NCBI GenBank assembly: GCA_965218495.1
Contig: OZ244626.1
Coordinates: 1,550,001 to 1,614,000 of the forward strand
Reading direction: 5' to 3'
Length of the DNA stretch: 64,000 bases
Origin: G965218495 sp965218495
GTDB lineage: Bacteria > Bacteroidota > Rhodothermia > Rhodothermales > Bin80
In this document: positions 1-10,175 of the stretch, piece by piece
How the letters are laid out: each line of letters opens with the position of its first letter
Numbering within the stretch: the first letter of the stretch is position 1
Translations under genes and position numbers: made by a program
The notes under the pieces: generated by a model
The model's input: only the letters and a program-made list of their open reading frames with translations
Told to the model about the DNA's origin: nothing
Databases searched by the model: none

Positions 1-132
1 GCAGTCAGTGCCACTTCCGCCGCTGTCCAGCGCATAGTACACGGTCTGCTGCCCAAAAGCGTCCACAGAGAACACCCCGCCCATCAGCACAAGCACCGCC
101 GCAGAGATTAGAAGGTTAGTAAAGGTCTTCAT
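1..132 (-). CDS. secreted protein, N-terminal fragment
   Basis: Only the first 44 codons lie in the window. The gene runs off the left edge still open. It starts at an ATG with a purine-rich GAGGGGGG nine bases upstream, a good ribosome binding site. Residues 5-20 form a hydrophobic stretch after MKTF, followed by a likely signal-peptidase site near VDAFGQ. The protein is therefore exported, probably to the periplasm or cell surface. The few mature residues do not identify a family. The clean start and the binding site argue that it is real. Confidence 0.6.
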   Translation of the reverse strand, partial: MKTFTNLLISAAVLVLMGGVFSVDAFGQQTVYYALDSGGSGTDC

Positions 133-1197
133 AGCATCAAGCCCCCCTCGGGACAGGTTAGTTAACGCGTGCCGCGGCTGGCCTGCCCAGCACTACGGCG
201 CTAAATAAGCAGCAGGCTCCGCTCTCGGACCCTGCCACCGCACTTAAACTACAACCCACGGGTCAACCGTATGTAACCCGTGGAGAAAAAAAGCTCTCAA
301 GTCGCACTCGACCTCGATAAAGACTAGTAAAACAGCAACACGCACGTGTTGTTCCAGATTGCGACAGCGTGTTCAACCCGAACGCCCTGTGGCTTGTCGC
401 TGGTTATCATGCACCTAGCAGTGCCGCTCAGCCAATAGGATCAGCGGAGAAGGTACCGCACAATATAGCCAAAGTGCAAGAAAAAATGTAACGCTGTGGA
501 ATTCGACTGGCTGGCCGCCCTTGTCCACGCGCAGTCAGGACGCGCAGTACCCGAATGTAGCGGCGGCGCAGCCCTCCACGCTCACCGGTGCTTGCGCCAG
601 GTCGCTGGCTGCGACGGCCCATGAGCAGGCCTGCGCCGGGGTAGATGCCCGTCCACGAATACCCCTTGCCTGTACCCGCCTGAACCGTAGATACGCACCA
701 TTCCCCGCCGGTCGCCGCGCCACCTCCTCCTGTGGCCTCTTGTGACGTGACGTCTTCTCTGGAAATCTTTTGACTACGCCATCCGCAGCGTCAGCTCTTG
801 GAGACAGTGTCATCACCGCACCGGCTGGGTGTGCTGTGCTGCTTCCCGCGTCCGGCGCAGCGCGAGCAGGCATGCGCGTCAAACCCGAACCGTAGATCGC
901 TGCGCCGCACCCTTGACCCTGCGCCGCTGGGACTCGCTACTGCAATCTCTCTATGCCAAGCCAGCGCCACACCCTCAAGGGTCCACGCGCCTTTGAAGGC
1001 TGCGCCTGCTGGCACGCAAGACAGCCCATGCGAGCCGAAGACCGGATCCAGACCCATCAGATGACAAGGCAGTGGCGCCAAGCCCCCGGCGCTACGCGCT
1101 GAAGGCGGCGCTAGCGGCGGGGCCCTCCAGCCTTGACTCCTGCGGCTCCAGAAGCGTGATGGCGGTATCTTGAAGGCTCGCCACAGCGCCAAATCCT
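133..1197. other. intergenic region, no recognisable gene
   Basis: About 1 kb without a convincing gene. Several overlapping short frames of 60-130 codons exist on both strands between 428 and 1192. They are arginine- and proline-rich and have no family resemblance or start signal, as expected from random GC-rich DNA. The leftmost 300 bases are the leader of the gene reading off the left edge. No tRNA, repeat array or terminator was noticed. Confidence 0.5.
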
Positions 1198-1407
1198 ATG
1201 ACACCCCTGCAGACCGAAACACTCCACATTGACGGCATGACGTGCAGCCACTGCGTACGAGCGGTGACAGCTGCGCTGGAAAGCGTGCCTGAGGCCCAGG
1301 TGCATAAGGTCACCGTCGGCAGCGCCAAGGTCAGCTGTCCAGCGGATCAGCGCCCCAACGTGGCACGCGCCATCGAAGGCGCAGGCTACCGCGTCCGCCC
1401 GCAATGA
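1198..1407 (+). CDS. HMA-domain copper chaperone-like protein
   Basis: A 69-residue protein consisting of one heavy-metal-associated domain. The metal-binding signature GMTCSHC is at residues 14-20, in the usual loop after the first beta strand, and the protein ends in GAGYRV as this fold normally does. CopZ-type proteins bind Cu(I) through the two cysteines and pass it to P-type ATPases in the cytoplasm. No copper ATPase is nearby. The stop codon overlaps the start of the nucleotidyltransferase gene (ATGA), so the two are probably translationally coupled. Length and motif are typical. Copper as the metal is inferred from the family. Confidence 0.85.
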   Translation: MTPLQTETLHIDGMTCSHCVRAVTAALESVPEAQVHKVTVGSAKVSCPADQRPNVARAIEGAGYRVRPQ

Positions 1408-2018
1408 TCAGCGCCATCGTGCTGGCAGCCGGTGCTTCAGCACGCATGGGTAGCGCCAACAAGCTGCTCCTGCCCTTCAAGGGCAAGCCGCTCGTTGCGC
1501 ACGCGGTGCGCGCAGTGTGCGCCTCCTCCGCAGCAGAAGTCGTCGTAGTCACCGGCTGCGAAAAGCTCCGCGTCCAGGCCGCCCTGATCCACCTGCCCGT
1601 CCGGGTGGTCGCCAATGACCACTATGCGGCGGGGCTGACCTCGTCCATCCAGGTCGGCCTGCGCACTGCCTCGCCGGAGGCGCAGGGATTCATGCTGTGC
1701 GTGGCGGACACGCCGCTGGTGACTGCGGCGGACATAGATGCGCTCATTGGCACCTTTGAGCGCGCCCTGCAGCACGATCCGTGCGTCATCGTGCGAGCGA
1801 CTTACCTGGAGCGGCCAGGCCACCCGGTGATCTTTGCCTCAGCCTATCGCGCGCTCATCCTGGCACATGAGGACCCGAGGGGCTGCCGCGAACTGATACG
1901 TCGCCACCGCGCGCACACACTCAGCGTCGAGATTGCCGGCAGCACAGCGGATATCGACACCGACTCGGACTACGCGTCGCTCCTGGGCAGGCAGCCAGAA
2001 GTGCCGAAGCCGCGCTAA
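1404..2018 (+). CDS. MocA-like molybdenum-cofactor nucleotidyltransferase
   Basis: A 204-residue protein of the MobA/MocA NTP-transferase fold. The N-terminal nucleotide-binding signature LAAGASARMGSANKLLLPF is at residues 7-25. The conserved acidic metal site is in the CVADTPLV stretch (about residues 99-106), and the C-terminal half has the GHPVIF motif (about residues 141-146). Family members transfer CMP, or another nucleotide, from CTP to molybdopterin to complete the cofactor of molybdenum hydroxylases. No molybdenum enzyme gene lies in this window. It starts inside the stop codon of the HMA gene and ends 3 bases before the convergent etfA. Substrate is not certain from sequence alone. 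Confidence 0.82.
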   Translation: MISAIVLAAGASARMGSANKLLLPFKGKPLVAHAVRAVCASSAAEVVVVTGCEKLRVQAALIHLPVRVVANDHYAAGLTSSIQVGLRTASPEAQGFMLCVADTPLVTAADIDALIGTFERALQHDPCVIVRATYLERPGHPVIFASAYRALILAHEDPRGCRELIRRHRAHTLSVEIAGSTADIDTDSDYASLLGRQPEVPKPR

Positions 2019-2021
2019 GGA

Positions 2022-2924
2022 TCACTTCAAGGCCTTGATGGCCTTCGTGAGCGTCGGCACGACCTCAAAGAGGTCTCCCACGATGCCGTAGTCGGCGACC
2101 TTGAAGATTGGCGCGTCGGCGTCCCGGTTGATGGCGATGATGCACTGAGAGCCTGTGATGCCCGCCACGTGCTGAATGGCACCGGAAATTCCACACGCCA
2201 CGTAGACGTCCGGCGCTATCGCCCGCCCCGTCTGCCCCACATGCTCTGCCCGCGGCCGCCAGCCCTCATCACTCACCGGGCGTGAGCACGCCAGCGCAGC
2301 CCGCGGCCCAATCGCACTGACCAGCGACTCCAGGAGGTGCCAGTGCTCGGGGCCCTGCATGCCGCGGCCGCCGCTGACCACGATGTCCGCTTCCGCTACA
2401 TCCAATGACCGCCCTTCCCCGGCTTCGCGCAGCTCGGTGCGAACCCGCGCCTGAGAGGCATGCTCCCTGGCCACCCGGGTCAGGACGTCTGCCACGCCCG
2501 CAAAGGCCGGCTGCGTGCGCGGCCTGAACGTCGCCAGGGCGGGACGCGCCGCCAGGCGCACATCGGCGAAGACCCTGCCGCCGTGCAGCGGCCGCGTGAA
2601 GATAACCGCGTTCCCCTCCAGGCGGTACCCGTTGCAGTCCTGCGCCAGCGGCACCCTTAGATGCCCTGCCACGCGCGCCATAGTGTCCTTCCCCACCGCC
2701 GTAGCTCCCATCAGGACGAGCCTGGCATCCCGAGCAGCCGCAGCAATTGTTTCCGCAAATGCGTCAATGCCACCGCCCGTTGCAACTGGCTGCTCCACTA
2801 CCAGCTTTGCCCAGTGCCAGCCGGTCTGGCGTGCAATGTCCTGCGCGACGTGGCAAACCTCCAGGGTGGAAGGAGACTCCTTCCCGCCAGCGGCTTCAGC
2901 AACAACCAGAATCTCGGGTGCCAT
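2022..2924 (-). CDS. etfA: electron transfer flavoprotein alpha subunit
   Basis: A 300-residue ETF alpha subunit. The C-terminal FAD-binding domain carries the family signature around residues 238-276, including YVACGISGAIQHVAG, followed by INRDADAPIF and YGIVGDLFEVVP. The N-terminal half is the alpha/beta domain I. With EtfB it forms a soluble cytoplasmic heterodimer. It accepts electrons from acyl-CoA or similar dehydrogenases and passes them to ETF:quinone oxidoreductase. It lies 3 bases downstream of etfB in one operon, ATG start. The gene looks intact. Partner dehydrogenases are not seen here, although fatty-acid-type genes occur nearby. Confidence 0.95.
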   Translation of the reverse strand: MAPEILVVAEAAGGKESPSTLEVCHVAQDIARQTGWHWAKLVVEQPVATGGGIDAFAETIAAAARDARLVLMGATAVGKDTMARVAGHLRVPLAQDCNGYRLEGNAVIFTRPLHGGRVFADVRLAARPALATFRPRTQPAFAGVADVLTRVAREHASQARVRTELREAGEGRSLDVAEADIVVSGGRGMQGPEHWHLLESLVSAIGPRAALACSRPVSDEGWRPRAEHVGQTGRAIAPDVYVACGISGAIQHVAGITGSQCIIAINRDADAPIFKVADYGIVGDLFEVVPTLTKAIKALK

Positions 2925-2927
2925 AGG

Positions 2928-3674
2928 CTACGCGGTGGCCTGCCCCGCAAGAAGCTTCGCCACCGTCCGCTCAATGCCGCTCCCAAACTCCTGCACCTGG
3001 CCCGGCGCTTTATCGGGCGGCGCATGCAGCCGCTGCACCACCATAGCACTCGTGGCAAGCCGGGCCGCCGCTACTTCGATCTTCTTGCGCCGGGCCTTCA
3101 TGATTCCCCGAAATGACGGGTACCGCGGCTCCCCGATCCGCCGGTTGATCCCTACCACGCCCGGCAGCGCAAACCACGCAGCCATCTCGGTCTGCTCCAG
3201 CGGTCGCCGCACCCGCACCGTTGCACCGGTGACCTCCAGTTCCTCCACCGCGGTAGCGCACGGCCAGCCGAGCGCTACGGCCAGGCGCTGCGGCACTTGG
3301 GACCCGGCCTGGTCAATCGACTGCTCCCCCGCAAGGATCAGGTCAAACCCGCGCGCTTTGACCGCTTCGGCCAGCGCGGCGGCAATCACCGCGGCGTCCA
3401 TCGGCATCACGTCGCACGAAAGGTGCAGGCCCACGTCAGCGCCCATAGCCAACGCTTCGCGGATCGCGCGTTCTACGCGGGGCGGCCCAAGTGCCACCAC
3501 CGTCACCTCGCCGCCATGCTTCTCCTTCAGCTGAACCGCCTGCTCCACAGCCGACTCGTCATGCGGACTGATGATCCATGTCAGGCCTTCCTCCTCTATG
3601 CTCTGGCCATCCGGCGTGACCCGAATAAGGGCTTCGGTGTCCGGCGTCTGCTTGATGCAAACAGCGATCTTCAT
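2928..3674 (-). CDS. etfB: electron transfer flavoprotein beta subunit
   Basis: A 248-residue ETF beta subunit. The start at 3674 is chosen because MKIAVCIKQTPDTEA is the usual N-terminus; the open frame continues upstream but only with unrelated residues. The AMP-binding region is visible around residues 100-140 (ILAGEQSIDQAGSQVPQ). It forms the cytoplasmic heterodimer with EtfA and holds the AMP that stabilises it. First gene of the etfBA operon, divergent from the Gfo/Idh oxidoreductase gene with a 121-base gap that must hold both promoters. Intact. Confidence 0.95.
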   Translation of the reverse strand: MKIAVCIKQTPDTEALIRVTPDGQSIEEEGLTWIISPHDESAVEQAVQLKEKHGGEVTVVALGPPRVERAIREALAMGADVGLHLSCDVMPMDAAVIAAALAEAVKARGFDLILAGEQSIDQAGSQVPQRLAVALGWPCATAVEELEVTGATVRVRRPLEQTEMAAWFALPGVVGINRRIGEPRYPSFRGIMKARRKKIEVAAARLATSAMVVQRLHAPPDKAPGQVQEFGSGIERTVAKLLAGQATA

Positions 3675-3764
3675 AGGTTCCTGCGTCGGCTGCCGGTTGA
3701 ACCCGCCTGCACTGCCTTGGATGCAGCGGAATGCCGCCAACGTGCAGCATACGGCTGATTTGCA

Positions 3765-3772
3765 TAGCTTTG
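3765..3772 (+). promoter_or_regulatory. possible Bacteroidota-type -7 box
   Basis: TAGCTTTG matches the TAnnTTTG -7 consensus used by Bacteroidota primary sigma factors. It lies 23 bases before the start of the oxidoreductase gene that opens the catabolic operon. I see no good TTTG box at the expected 19-21 base spacing upstream, so the assignment rests on one box and its position. Confidence 0.35.
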
Positions 3773-3795
3773 CCGCGACTGTCAGATGATCGCTT

Positions 3796-4806
3796 ATGAC
3801 TGCAGGCTGGGGCATCATCGGCGCTGCCACGATTGCGCGCCAGTACATGATCAATGCCATCAACGTGCAGCCGGGCGGGCGCGTGGTAGCCGTAATGAGC
3901 CGATCGGCAGCGCGTGCCCGGGCCTTCGCCGTGGCCAACGGCATCCCGCGAAGCTACCATCGCGTAGCCGATATCGTAAATGACCCGGACATTTCCACCA
4001 TATATATCTGTACGACCAACGAGCGTCACAAAGCCGAAGCCATCGCCGCAGCGCGCGCTAGTAAGCATGTCCTCTGCGAAAAGCCCCTTGCGCTCTCCCT
4101 CGCGGACGCCTTGGAGATGGTCGCAGCCTGCCACGAAGCCGGCGTCGTGATGGGTACCAACCACCACCTGCGCAACGCCGCTACCCACCGCACACTCCGT
4201 CGCCTGGTGCAGGACGGCGCCGTTGGCCAGCCCCTGGCCGCGCGGGTCTTCCATGCGGTGTCCTTGCCCGAGCATCTGCGCACGTGGCGCATAAACGATC
4301 CCAGGACCGGCGCAGGGGTCGTCCTCGATATCACCGTGCACGACACGGATACGCTCCGCTTCATCCTGCAGGATGAGGTAGAGGAGGTCACTGCCATGAC
4401 CGCGCAAACCGGCCTCGGAAGCGGTGACATAGAGGACGCCGTGATGGGTGTCATGCGCTTTCGGGGCGGCATCCTGGCACAGTTTCATGACGCCTTTACC
4501 ATCGCGCATGCGGGCACCGGCCTCGAAATCCACGGCACCGAGGGATCGCTGGTAGCCACCGGCGTGATGACGCAGGAGCCCGTAGGGCACATCGACTTGC
4601 GCCGATCGGGCCACCTCAAGCGCCTCGCGCTGGACGCAGAGCCCGAAGACCTCTATACGCATGCCGTCCGCTGCTTTCACCGCGCGATCCGCGGTGACGG
4701 AACGCCCGCCTCCACGGCCGACGATGGCGTCCGCAGCCTGGCGGTAGGACTTGCGGTGCGCGAAGCCGCGCGCACCGGCACGCGCCAAGTGGTTCGCTAT
4801 GCGTAA
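3796..4806 (+). CDS. Gfo/Idh/MocA-family NAD(P)-dependent oxidoreductase
   Basis: A 336-residue sugar or cyclitol dehydrogenase family protein. The N-terminal Rossmann fold starts with GWGIIGAATIA (residues 4-14). The conserved EKP motif is in VLCEKPLALSL near residue 95, where the lysine is catalytic. The DITVHDTDTLRF stretch near residues 176-187 carries the catalytic histidine. Family members oxidise or reduce hydroxyl/keto groups of sugars with NAD(P). The closest feel is 1,5-anhydrofructose reductase or inositol dehydrogenase, but substrate cannot be read. It is the first gene of the plus-strand operon and overlaps the CoA-transferase start by 8 bases. It is the only intact member of that operon. 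Confidence 0.88.
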   Translation: MTAGWGIIGAATIARQYMINAINVQPGGRVVAVMSRSAARARAFAVANGIPRSYHRVADIVNDPDISTIYICTTNERHKAEAIAAARASKHVLCEKPLALSLADALEMVAACHEAGVVMGTNHHLRNAATHRTLRRLVQDGAVGQPLAARVFHAVSLPEHLRTWRINDPRTGAGVVLDITVHDTDTLRFILQDEVEEVTAMTAQTGLGSGDIEDAVMGVMRFRGGILAQFHDAFTIAHAGTGLEIHGTEGSLVATGVMTQEPVGHIDLRRSGHLKRLALDAEPEDLYTHAVRCFHRAIRGDGTPASTADDGVRSLAVGLAVREAARTGTRQVVRYA

Positions 4807-6368
4807 GCTGCTGAGCCTTGAGGAAGCCGCGGCGCTCGTGCCGGACGGCGCGGTGGTAACCGTAACGGCTTCCAGTGGCCTGGGATGCCCTGCTCAAGGC
4901 CATCGGCGATCGCTTTGAGGCTACCGGTCACCCCGCCGGCATCACGAGCATTCACCCCATCGCCGCCGGCGACATGTACGGCATTGGGGGAATCGACCAC
5001 CTGGCCCGGGACGGGCTGCTTCGTCGCACAATAGCGGGGTCGTTTCCGAGTGGGCCCTCGTCCATGCCGCCGCCGGCCATCTGGCAGATGGTCTGCGAAG
5101 ACCGCGCGGAAGCCTACAACTTCCCCAGAGGCATACTCTACCACATGCACCGGGAAGCGGCGGCTGGCCGCCCCGGCGTGCTTACCAAGGTCGGCATGGA
5201 CACGTTCGTGGACCCGGCCCTGCAGGGCGGCCGCATGAACGAGTGCACCACGGAAGACCTGGTAGAGCGCGTGACCTTCGATGGAGACATGTGGCTGTAC
5301 TTTCGCGCAATCCCCGTTGATGTGGCCCTGATCCGCGGGACGACCGCCGACGAGCATGGCAACCTTACGACCGAGCACGAGGGCGGCTTTCTTGGGATCT
5401 ATGACCAGGCGCTGGCCGCGCACAACAACGGCGGCCTCGTTCTCGCCCAGGTCAAGCGGCTGGCCAAAGCCGGCACGCTGCCTCCGCAGCAGGTACGGGT
5501 GCCAGGCATAGTCATAGACCATGTCGTGCTGGACCCCGACCAGAAACAGACCACGCAAACCCCGTACGACCCTGCCATCAGCGGCGAATATCGCCCGCTC
5601 GAAAGCACCTTCGAGCACATGGCGTGGGGGCCGTCCAAGCCCTTGGCGCGACGCGCCGCCTGTGAGCTTCGCTAGGGCGATGCGATAAACCTCGGCTTTG
5701 GCATCTCCGCCCTGGTGCCCCGCATCCTCCTGGAAGAGGGCCTCAGCGGCCAGGTTACGTGGTTGATAGAACAGGGCGCCGTGGGCGGGCTGCCGCTCCT
5801 GGACTTCCAGTTCGGGTGCGCCGCAGGTGCTGACGCGATCATGGCCTCGCCGGACCAGTTCACGTACTTTCATGGCGGCGGGTTTGACAAGAGCCTGCTT
5901 TCTTTCCTGCAGATCGGCGCCACTGGCGATGTCAATGTGTCCCGCCTGAAGGCACGACCGCACCTGACCGCAGGGGTTGGCGGCTTCATCGACATCACCG
6001 CGCATGCCCGGCACATCGTGTTTGTAGGGTACTTCACCGCCGCCGGCCTGCGCCTGGCCATTGCGCACGGGCAGCTCCGCATCCTGCGCGAAGGCGCAGC
6101 ACAGAAGGTTGTACCCGCAGTGGAGCATGTGACCTTCAGTGGCGCGCGGGCCCTGCGGCAGGGGCAAAAGGTTACGTACGTCACGGAGCGGTGCGTGATG
6201 CAATTATTACCCGAAGGGCTCACCGTCACCGAGGTTGCGCCCGGCATCGACCTGGAACGAGACGTGCTCGGACAAACCGAGGTTGCCCTACGCGTAAGCC
6301 CGGGCCTTCGCGTGATGGATGCACGCTTGCTTCATGAGCCGCCAATGGGACTGAAGCTCCATGACTAA
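4799..6368 (+). pseudogene. fused acyl-CoA:acetate CoA-transferase, frameshifted and interrupted
   Basis: Related to fused-subunit propionate/acetate CoA-transferases (YdiF-like), which move CoA between acids via a glutamyl-CoA intermediate. The start at 4799 gives MRKLLSLEEAA and a plausible N-terminus, but the frame changes by +1 near 4885. The family sequence continues as DALLKAIGDRFEATGHP. A TAG at 5673-5675 interrupts the conserved stretch between AACELR and GDAINLGFGISALVP, where homologs read straight through. The second half resumes in the same frame and contains WLIEQGAVGG, the likely active-site Glu region, to a TAA at 6366. Full length of about 520 codons matches the family, so the loss looks recent. 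Confidence 0.88.
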
Positions 6369-7114
6369 AGGTTGAGCTCAAGATCAGCGGATTCGTTGCG
6401 CACCTCACACTGCAGCGCTCGGAAAAGCTGAACGCCATAGACCCTGACATGCTCAGGGGCCTTGAAGAGGCTACCGCGGATCTGGAGCGCTCGGCTGAGG
6501 TGCGCGTGGCAGTCCTGACCGGCGCAGGCGCTCGTGCGTTCTCGGTAGGCGCGGACATCCACGCATGGGCTGCGCTGGAGCCGCTGGACATGTGGCGCCA
6601 CTGGATTCGTGAGGGACACCGAGTCATGAACCGTCTGGCACACCTGCGCATGCCACTGATCGCGGCGATAAACGGATACGCCTTAGGCGGTGGGCTTGAG
6701 CTGGCCCTGACCGCGGACATCAGGATCGCGGCGGACACCGCCTCGTTTTCTATGCCGGAGGTGTCCATCGCCACCGTCCCCGGATGGGGTGGCACCGCGC
6801 GCCTCCCCGCAGTCATTGGAGCGCCACGCGCCAAAGAAATGATTTTCAGCGCCCAGCGCATTGACGCGGCCACCGCAGAGCGGTGGGGCCTGGTAAATCG
6901 GGTTGTGCCAGCGGAAACGCTGATGCAAGAAGCGGACGCGCTGGCCGCACAGATCGCAGCCCAGGCACCCGTCGCTGTGCAGACGGCCAAACAGTACATG
7001 GATGCTGACACGCCGGAAGCTCTGGCAGGTGCCCTGGCGGCTTCTACGCAGGATGCGCGCGAAGGCCTGGCCAGCTTTGATGAGCGCCGCAGAGCCACCT
7101 TCACAGGGAAGTAG
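6361..7114 (+). pseudogene. enoyl-CoA hydratase/isomerase, frameshift at codon 4
   Basis: A crotonase-family protein. The oxyanion-hole region GAGARAFSVGADIHAW and the segment with both catalytic glutamates (GGGLELAL and MPEVSIATVPGWGG) are present. The natural start is the ATG at 6361, overlapping the CoA-transferase stop. It would read MTKVELKISGFVAHLTLQR if one G near 6370 were absent. As written, that frame ends after four codons and the hydratase frame has no ATG until 6449. That would remove about 29 residues, including the first beta strands. The gene is therefore probably inactive, or expressed only as a short form. It would hydrate enoyl-CoA thioesters in the cytoplasm. Confidence 0.8.
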
Positions 7115-8659
7115 ATGCGGGACACCTTTGACTACGTGGTGGTGGGCGCAGGCGCGGCTGGCTGCGCCGTGGCGCGCCGGCTGAGTGCAAGCGCCAGCGT
7201 GGCCTTGCTGGAAGCCGGCGGCAAAGACTCCTCGCCGCTCATACACATTCCGGCAGGATTCACCAAGCTCACCGGCAAGGGCGTCAACTGGGGCTTCAAA
7301 ACCGCGCCGCAGGCCCACGTCAACCAGCGGAAAATGCACTACCCGCAAGGCCGAACACTGGGGGGCAGCACCTCGATCAACGCAATGGTTTATATACGTG
7401 GCCACCGGCTCGACTTCGACGAGTGGCGGGACCTGGGCTGCGACGGGTGGGGCTACGAAGATGTGCTGGCGTACTTTAAAAAGAGCGAAAACAACGAGCG
7501 GTTCGTCAACGAATACCACGCCCAGGGCGGACTGCTGAACGTTGCGGACCAGACGCAGCACAATGTGCTGACCAAGGCCTTTGTGCGCAGGAGGTAGGCA
7601 TCCCCTTTAATCCTGATCTTAACGGCGCGCAGCAGGCAGGCGTCAGCTTCTACCAGGTCACCCAGCGCAACGTCCGCCGCGAAAGCGCCGCCACTGCCTT
7701 CCTTCAAGGGCGAAGCGCCCGCCTTTCCGTCCGTACGCATGCCTTAGCCACGCGGATCCTACTGGACAAAGGCCGCGCCACGGGCATCGAATACGCCGCG
7801 CGTGAAGTGGTGATATCGGGCGGCGCGGCAAATTCGCCGAAGCTGCTGCTGCTCTCAGGCATCGGGCCGGCGGACGAGCTCCGTGCCCTGGGCATTGAGG
7901 TGCAGTGCGACCTGAAGGGCGTAGGCAAGAACTTCCAGGACCATATGGATGTCTACCTCGCGGCCAAGGTCAGCCAGCCCGTCAGCTACAACGGCCAGGA
8001 CCGCTGGGACCGCGCCTTGTTGCACGGCCTACAGTACCTGCTCTACAAAACCGGTCCGGTGACCGCGTGCGTGGCCGAGGCAGGATGCTTCCTGAAGAGC
8101 TCTGACGAAGTCCGCTCCCCGGACATCCAGGTTCATTGCCTCCCCGCCTTTGTAGTCGACCACGGACGCATGCGCATAAAGGGACATGGCATCACTATGA
8201 ATTACGTGTAACCTGCGGCCCCGAAGCATCGGCTCAGTGACGCTCACAAGTTCCGACCCTCGCGTGCCGCCAGCCATAGATCCCAACTTCCTGGATGACC
8301 CGTACGACCTGCATGTGTCTACCACCGCCTTTCGGTGGGGGCACAAGATTCTTCAGGCTCCCTCATTCAAGCCGTATATTGAATCCGAGCTGCTACCCGG
8401 CGACGCGGTCCAGTCCGATGAAGAGATCGTGGAATTTATCCGCAAATGGTCCAAGAACGACTATCATCCCGTGGGATCGTGCACCATGGGCGTGCACGAT
8501 GAAGCCGTGGTAGACCCACAGTTGCGTGTGCGGGGCCTGGAGCACCTGCGCGTGGTGGACGCCTCGATCATGCCGCGACTGATCAGCGGGAACACGCAGG
8601 CCACCTCCATCATGATCGGTGAAAAGGGCGCAGACATGATCCTGAGTAGCGACGACTGA
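7115..8659 (+). pseudogene. GMC oxidoreductase (choline dehydrogenase-like), two frameshifts
   Basis: FAD-dependent alcohol dehydrogenase related to choline dehydrogenase. The FAD-binding VVVGAGAAGCAVARRLS and the GMC signature GRTLGGSTSINAM are in the first frame, from the ATG immediately after the hydratase stop. Near 7587 the reading moves to another frame (EVGIPFNPDLNG onward). Near 8210 it moves back (LRPRSIGSVTLTSSDP onward). The C-terminal active-site region HPVGSCTMG and the NTQATSIMIGEKGADM tail are intact in the last frame. About 20 residues also seem missing around 7797, between GIEYA and REVVISGG. Ends at 8659. Three separate lesions make a functional product unlikely. Confidence 0.88.
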
Positions 8660-8686
8660 TTTTGGGGTAGGCTACAGACTTTGCCT

Positions 8687-10161
8687 ATGTGCGCAGCAGC
8701 TAATTCCCATGCCATGTGGATCGGTGGCCACGAGGTGCCCGCCCAAGATGGCAGGCACTACACGACCACCAGCCCCGCACGCGACATTGCTGTCGGCACG
8801 TATCCTTACGCCGACAAGGCGGATGTTGACGCAGCGGTCAGCGCAGCCCGGCGAGCCTTTGACACCGGCCCGTGGCCCATGATGGCGGGGCGAAGGCGCG
8901 CACGCATTCTGCACGAGGTTGCGCAACGCATCCGGGCGAATAGGGTAGCGCTGGCCCGCCTGGAGGTGATGGAGAGCGGCAAGCCCATCGCTCAGGCACG
9001 AAGCGAGATGGCCGCGGCGGTGGACCTGTGGGGATACGCCAGCACGCTGTGCCGCCACACGCGCGGTGACACCTACAACACGCTGGGTGAGAGCCAGCTT
9101 GGCATGGTGCTCCGAGAGCCGGCGGGGGTGGTCGGCATGATTACGCCGTGGAACTTCCCGCTGCTCATCATCAGCCAAAAGCTGCCGTTTGCACTGGCAG
9201 CCGGCTGTACGGCGGTGATAAAGCCAAGCGAACTCACGCCGGGCACGACGCTCGCGCTCTGCAGGATGCTGCACGAGGCCGGCGTCCCGCCGGGAGTCGT
9301 CAACGTGGTCACCGGCTTCGGGTCGCCTGCCGGTCAAAGCTTGGTGGAGCACGCGGCGGTAGATGTGCTTTCGTTTACGGGATCGACCAAAGTCGGGCGC
9401 CAAGTGGCCGCCCTCGCCGGTCGCAACCTCAAGAAGGTATCACTGGAGCTCGGCGGCAAGAATCCCCACATCCGTCTTTGCCGACGCCGACCTGGACGCC
9501 GCGCTGGATGCGGTGGTATTCGGCGTGTACTTCAACATGGGTGAGTGCTGCAATAGCGGTAGCCGCCTCCTCGTTCAGCAAAGCATCGCGGAGCCTTTCA
9601 CCGATCGCGTCGTGGAGCGCGCCCGCACCATCCCGATCGGGGATCCCCTGGATGAAACCACCAAGGTGGGCGCCATCATCAACGATGGACAGATGGCAAA
9701 AATTTGCCACTATGTAGACGCAGGTCGCGAGGCCGGTGCCCGGCTTCGACTCGGTGGCCAGAGGATGAATACGGAGAAGGGCCGTTTTTTTTGAGGCGAC
9801 GGTGTTTGGTGGCGTGGAACCTCCCATGGCTATTGCAAGAGACGAGATCTTCGGACCGGTGCTGTCGGTGGTATCCTTTGGCACCGTGGACGATGCCATT
9901 CAGATCGCCAACGATACCCTGTACGGACTCAGCGCCGGCGTATGGACAAGGGATGTCGATACCGCCTTCCAGATGAGCCGCGCCGTGCGCGCTGGTACCG
10001 TATGGATCAACTGCTTCATGGATGGACATCCGGAGCTGCCCTTTGGCGGGTATAAGGACAGCGGCCTGGGGCGCGAGCTCGGGAGGTTTTCGGCGGACGA
10101 ATTCACAGAGCTTAAGACCGTGCAACTCCATCTGGGAGGCAAACGCTCGCCCTGGCTATAG
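8687..10161 (+). pseudogene. aldehyde dehydrogenase, two frameshifts
   Basis: NAD-dependent aldehyde dehydrogenase of the betaine-aldehyde type. It has the ITPWNFPLL motif, the nucleotide-binding FTGSTKVGRQVA, the LELGGKNP glutamate motif, and the catalytic-cysteine segment GECCNSGSRLL. The C-terminal ELPFGGYKDSGLGRELG motif is also present. One extra base near 9470 shifts the frame inside GGKNPH/VFADADLDAAL. A run of eight Ts at 9785-9792 shifts it again, where seven would keep the frame. ATG at 8687 is the best start. Placed after an alcohol dehydrogenase gene, the pair would turn an alcohol into an acid. Homopolymer error in the source sequence could explain the second shift. Confidence 0.88.
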
Positions 10162-10175
10162 CCCTTTGATGCCTC

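Noticed and set aside
3559..4788. 409-codon minus-strand frame extending upstream of etfB
   Set aside because: It is antisense to the Gfo/Idh oxidoreductase gene and has no domain likeness; etfB is read in another frame with a normal start.
4797..6203. 468-codon open frame on the minus strand
   Set aside because: It lies antisense to the CoA-transferase pseudogene, whose family motifs are clear on the plus strand. The minus-strand protein matches nothing.
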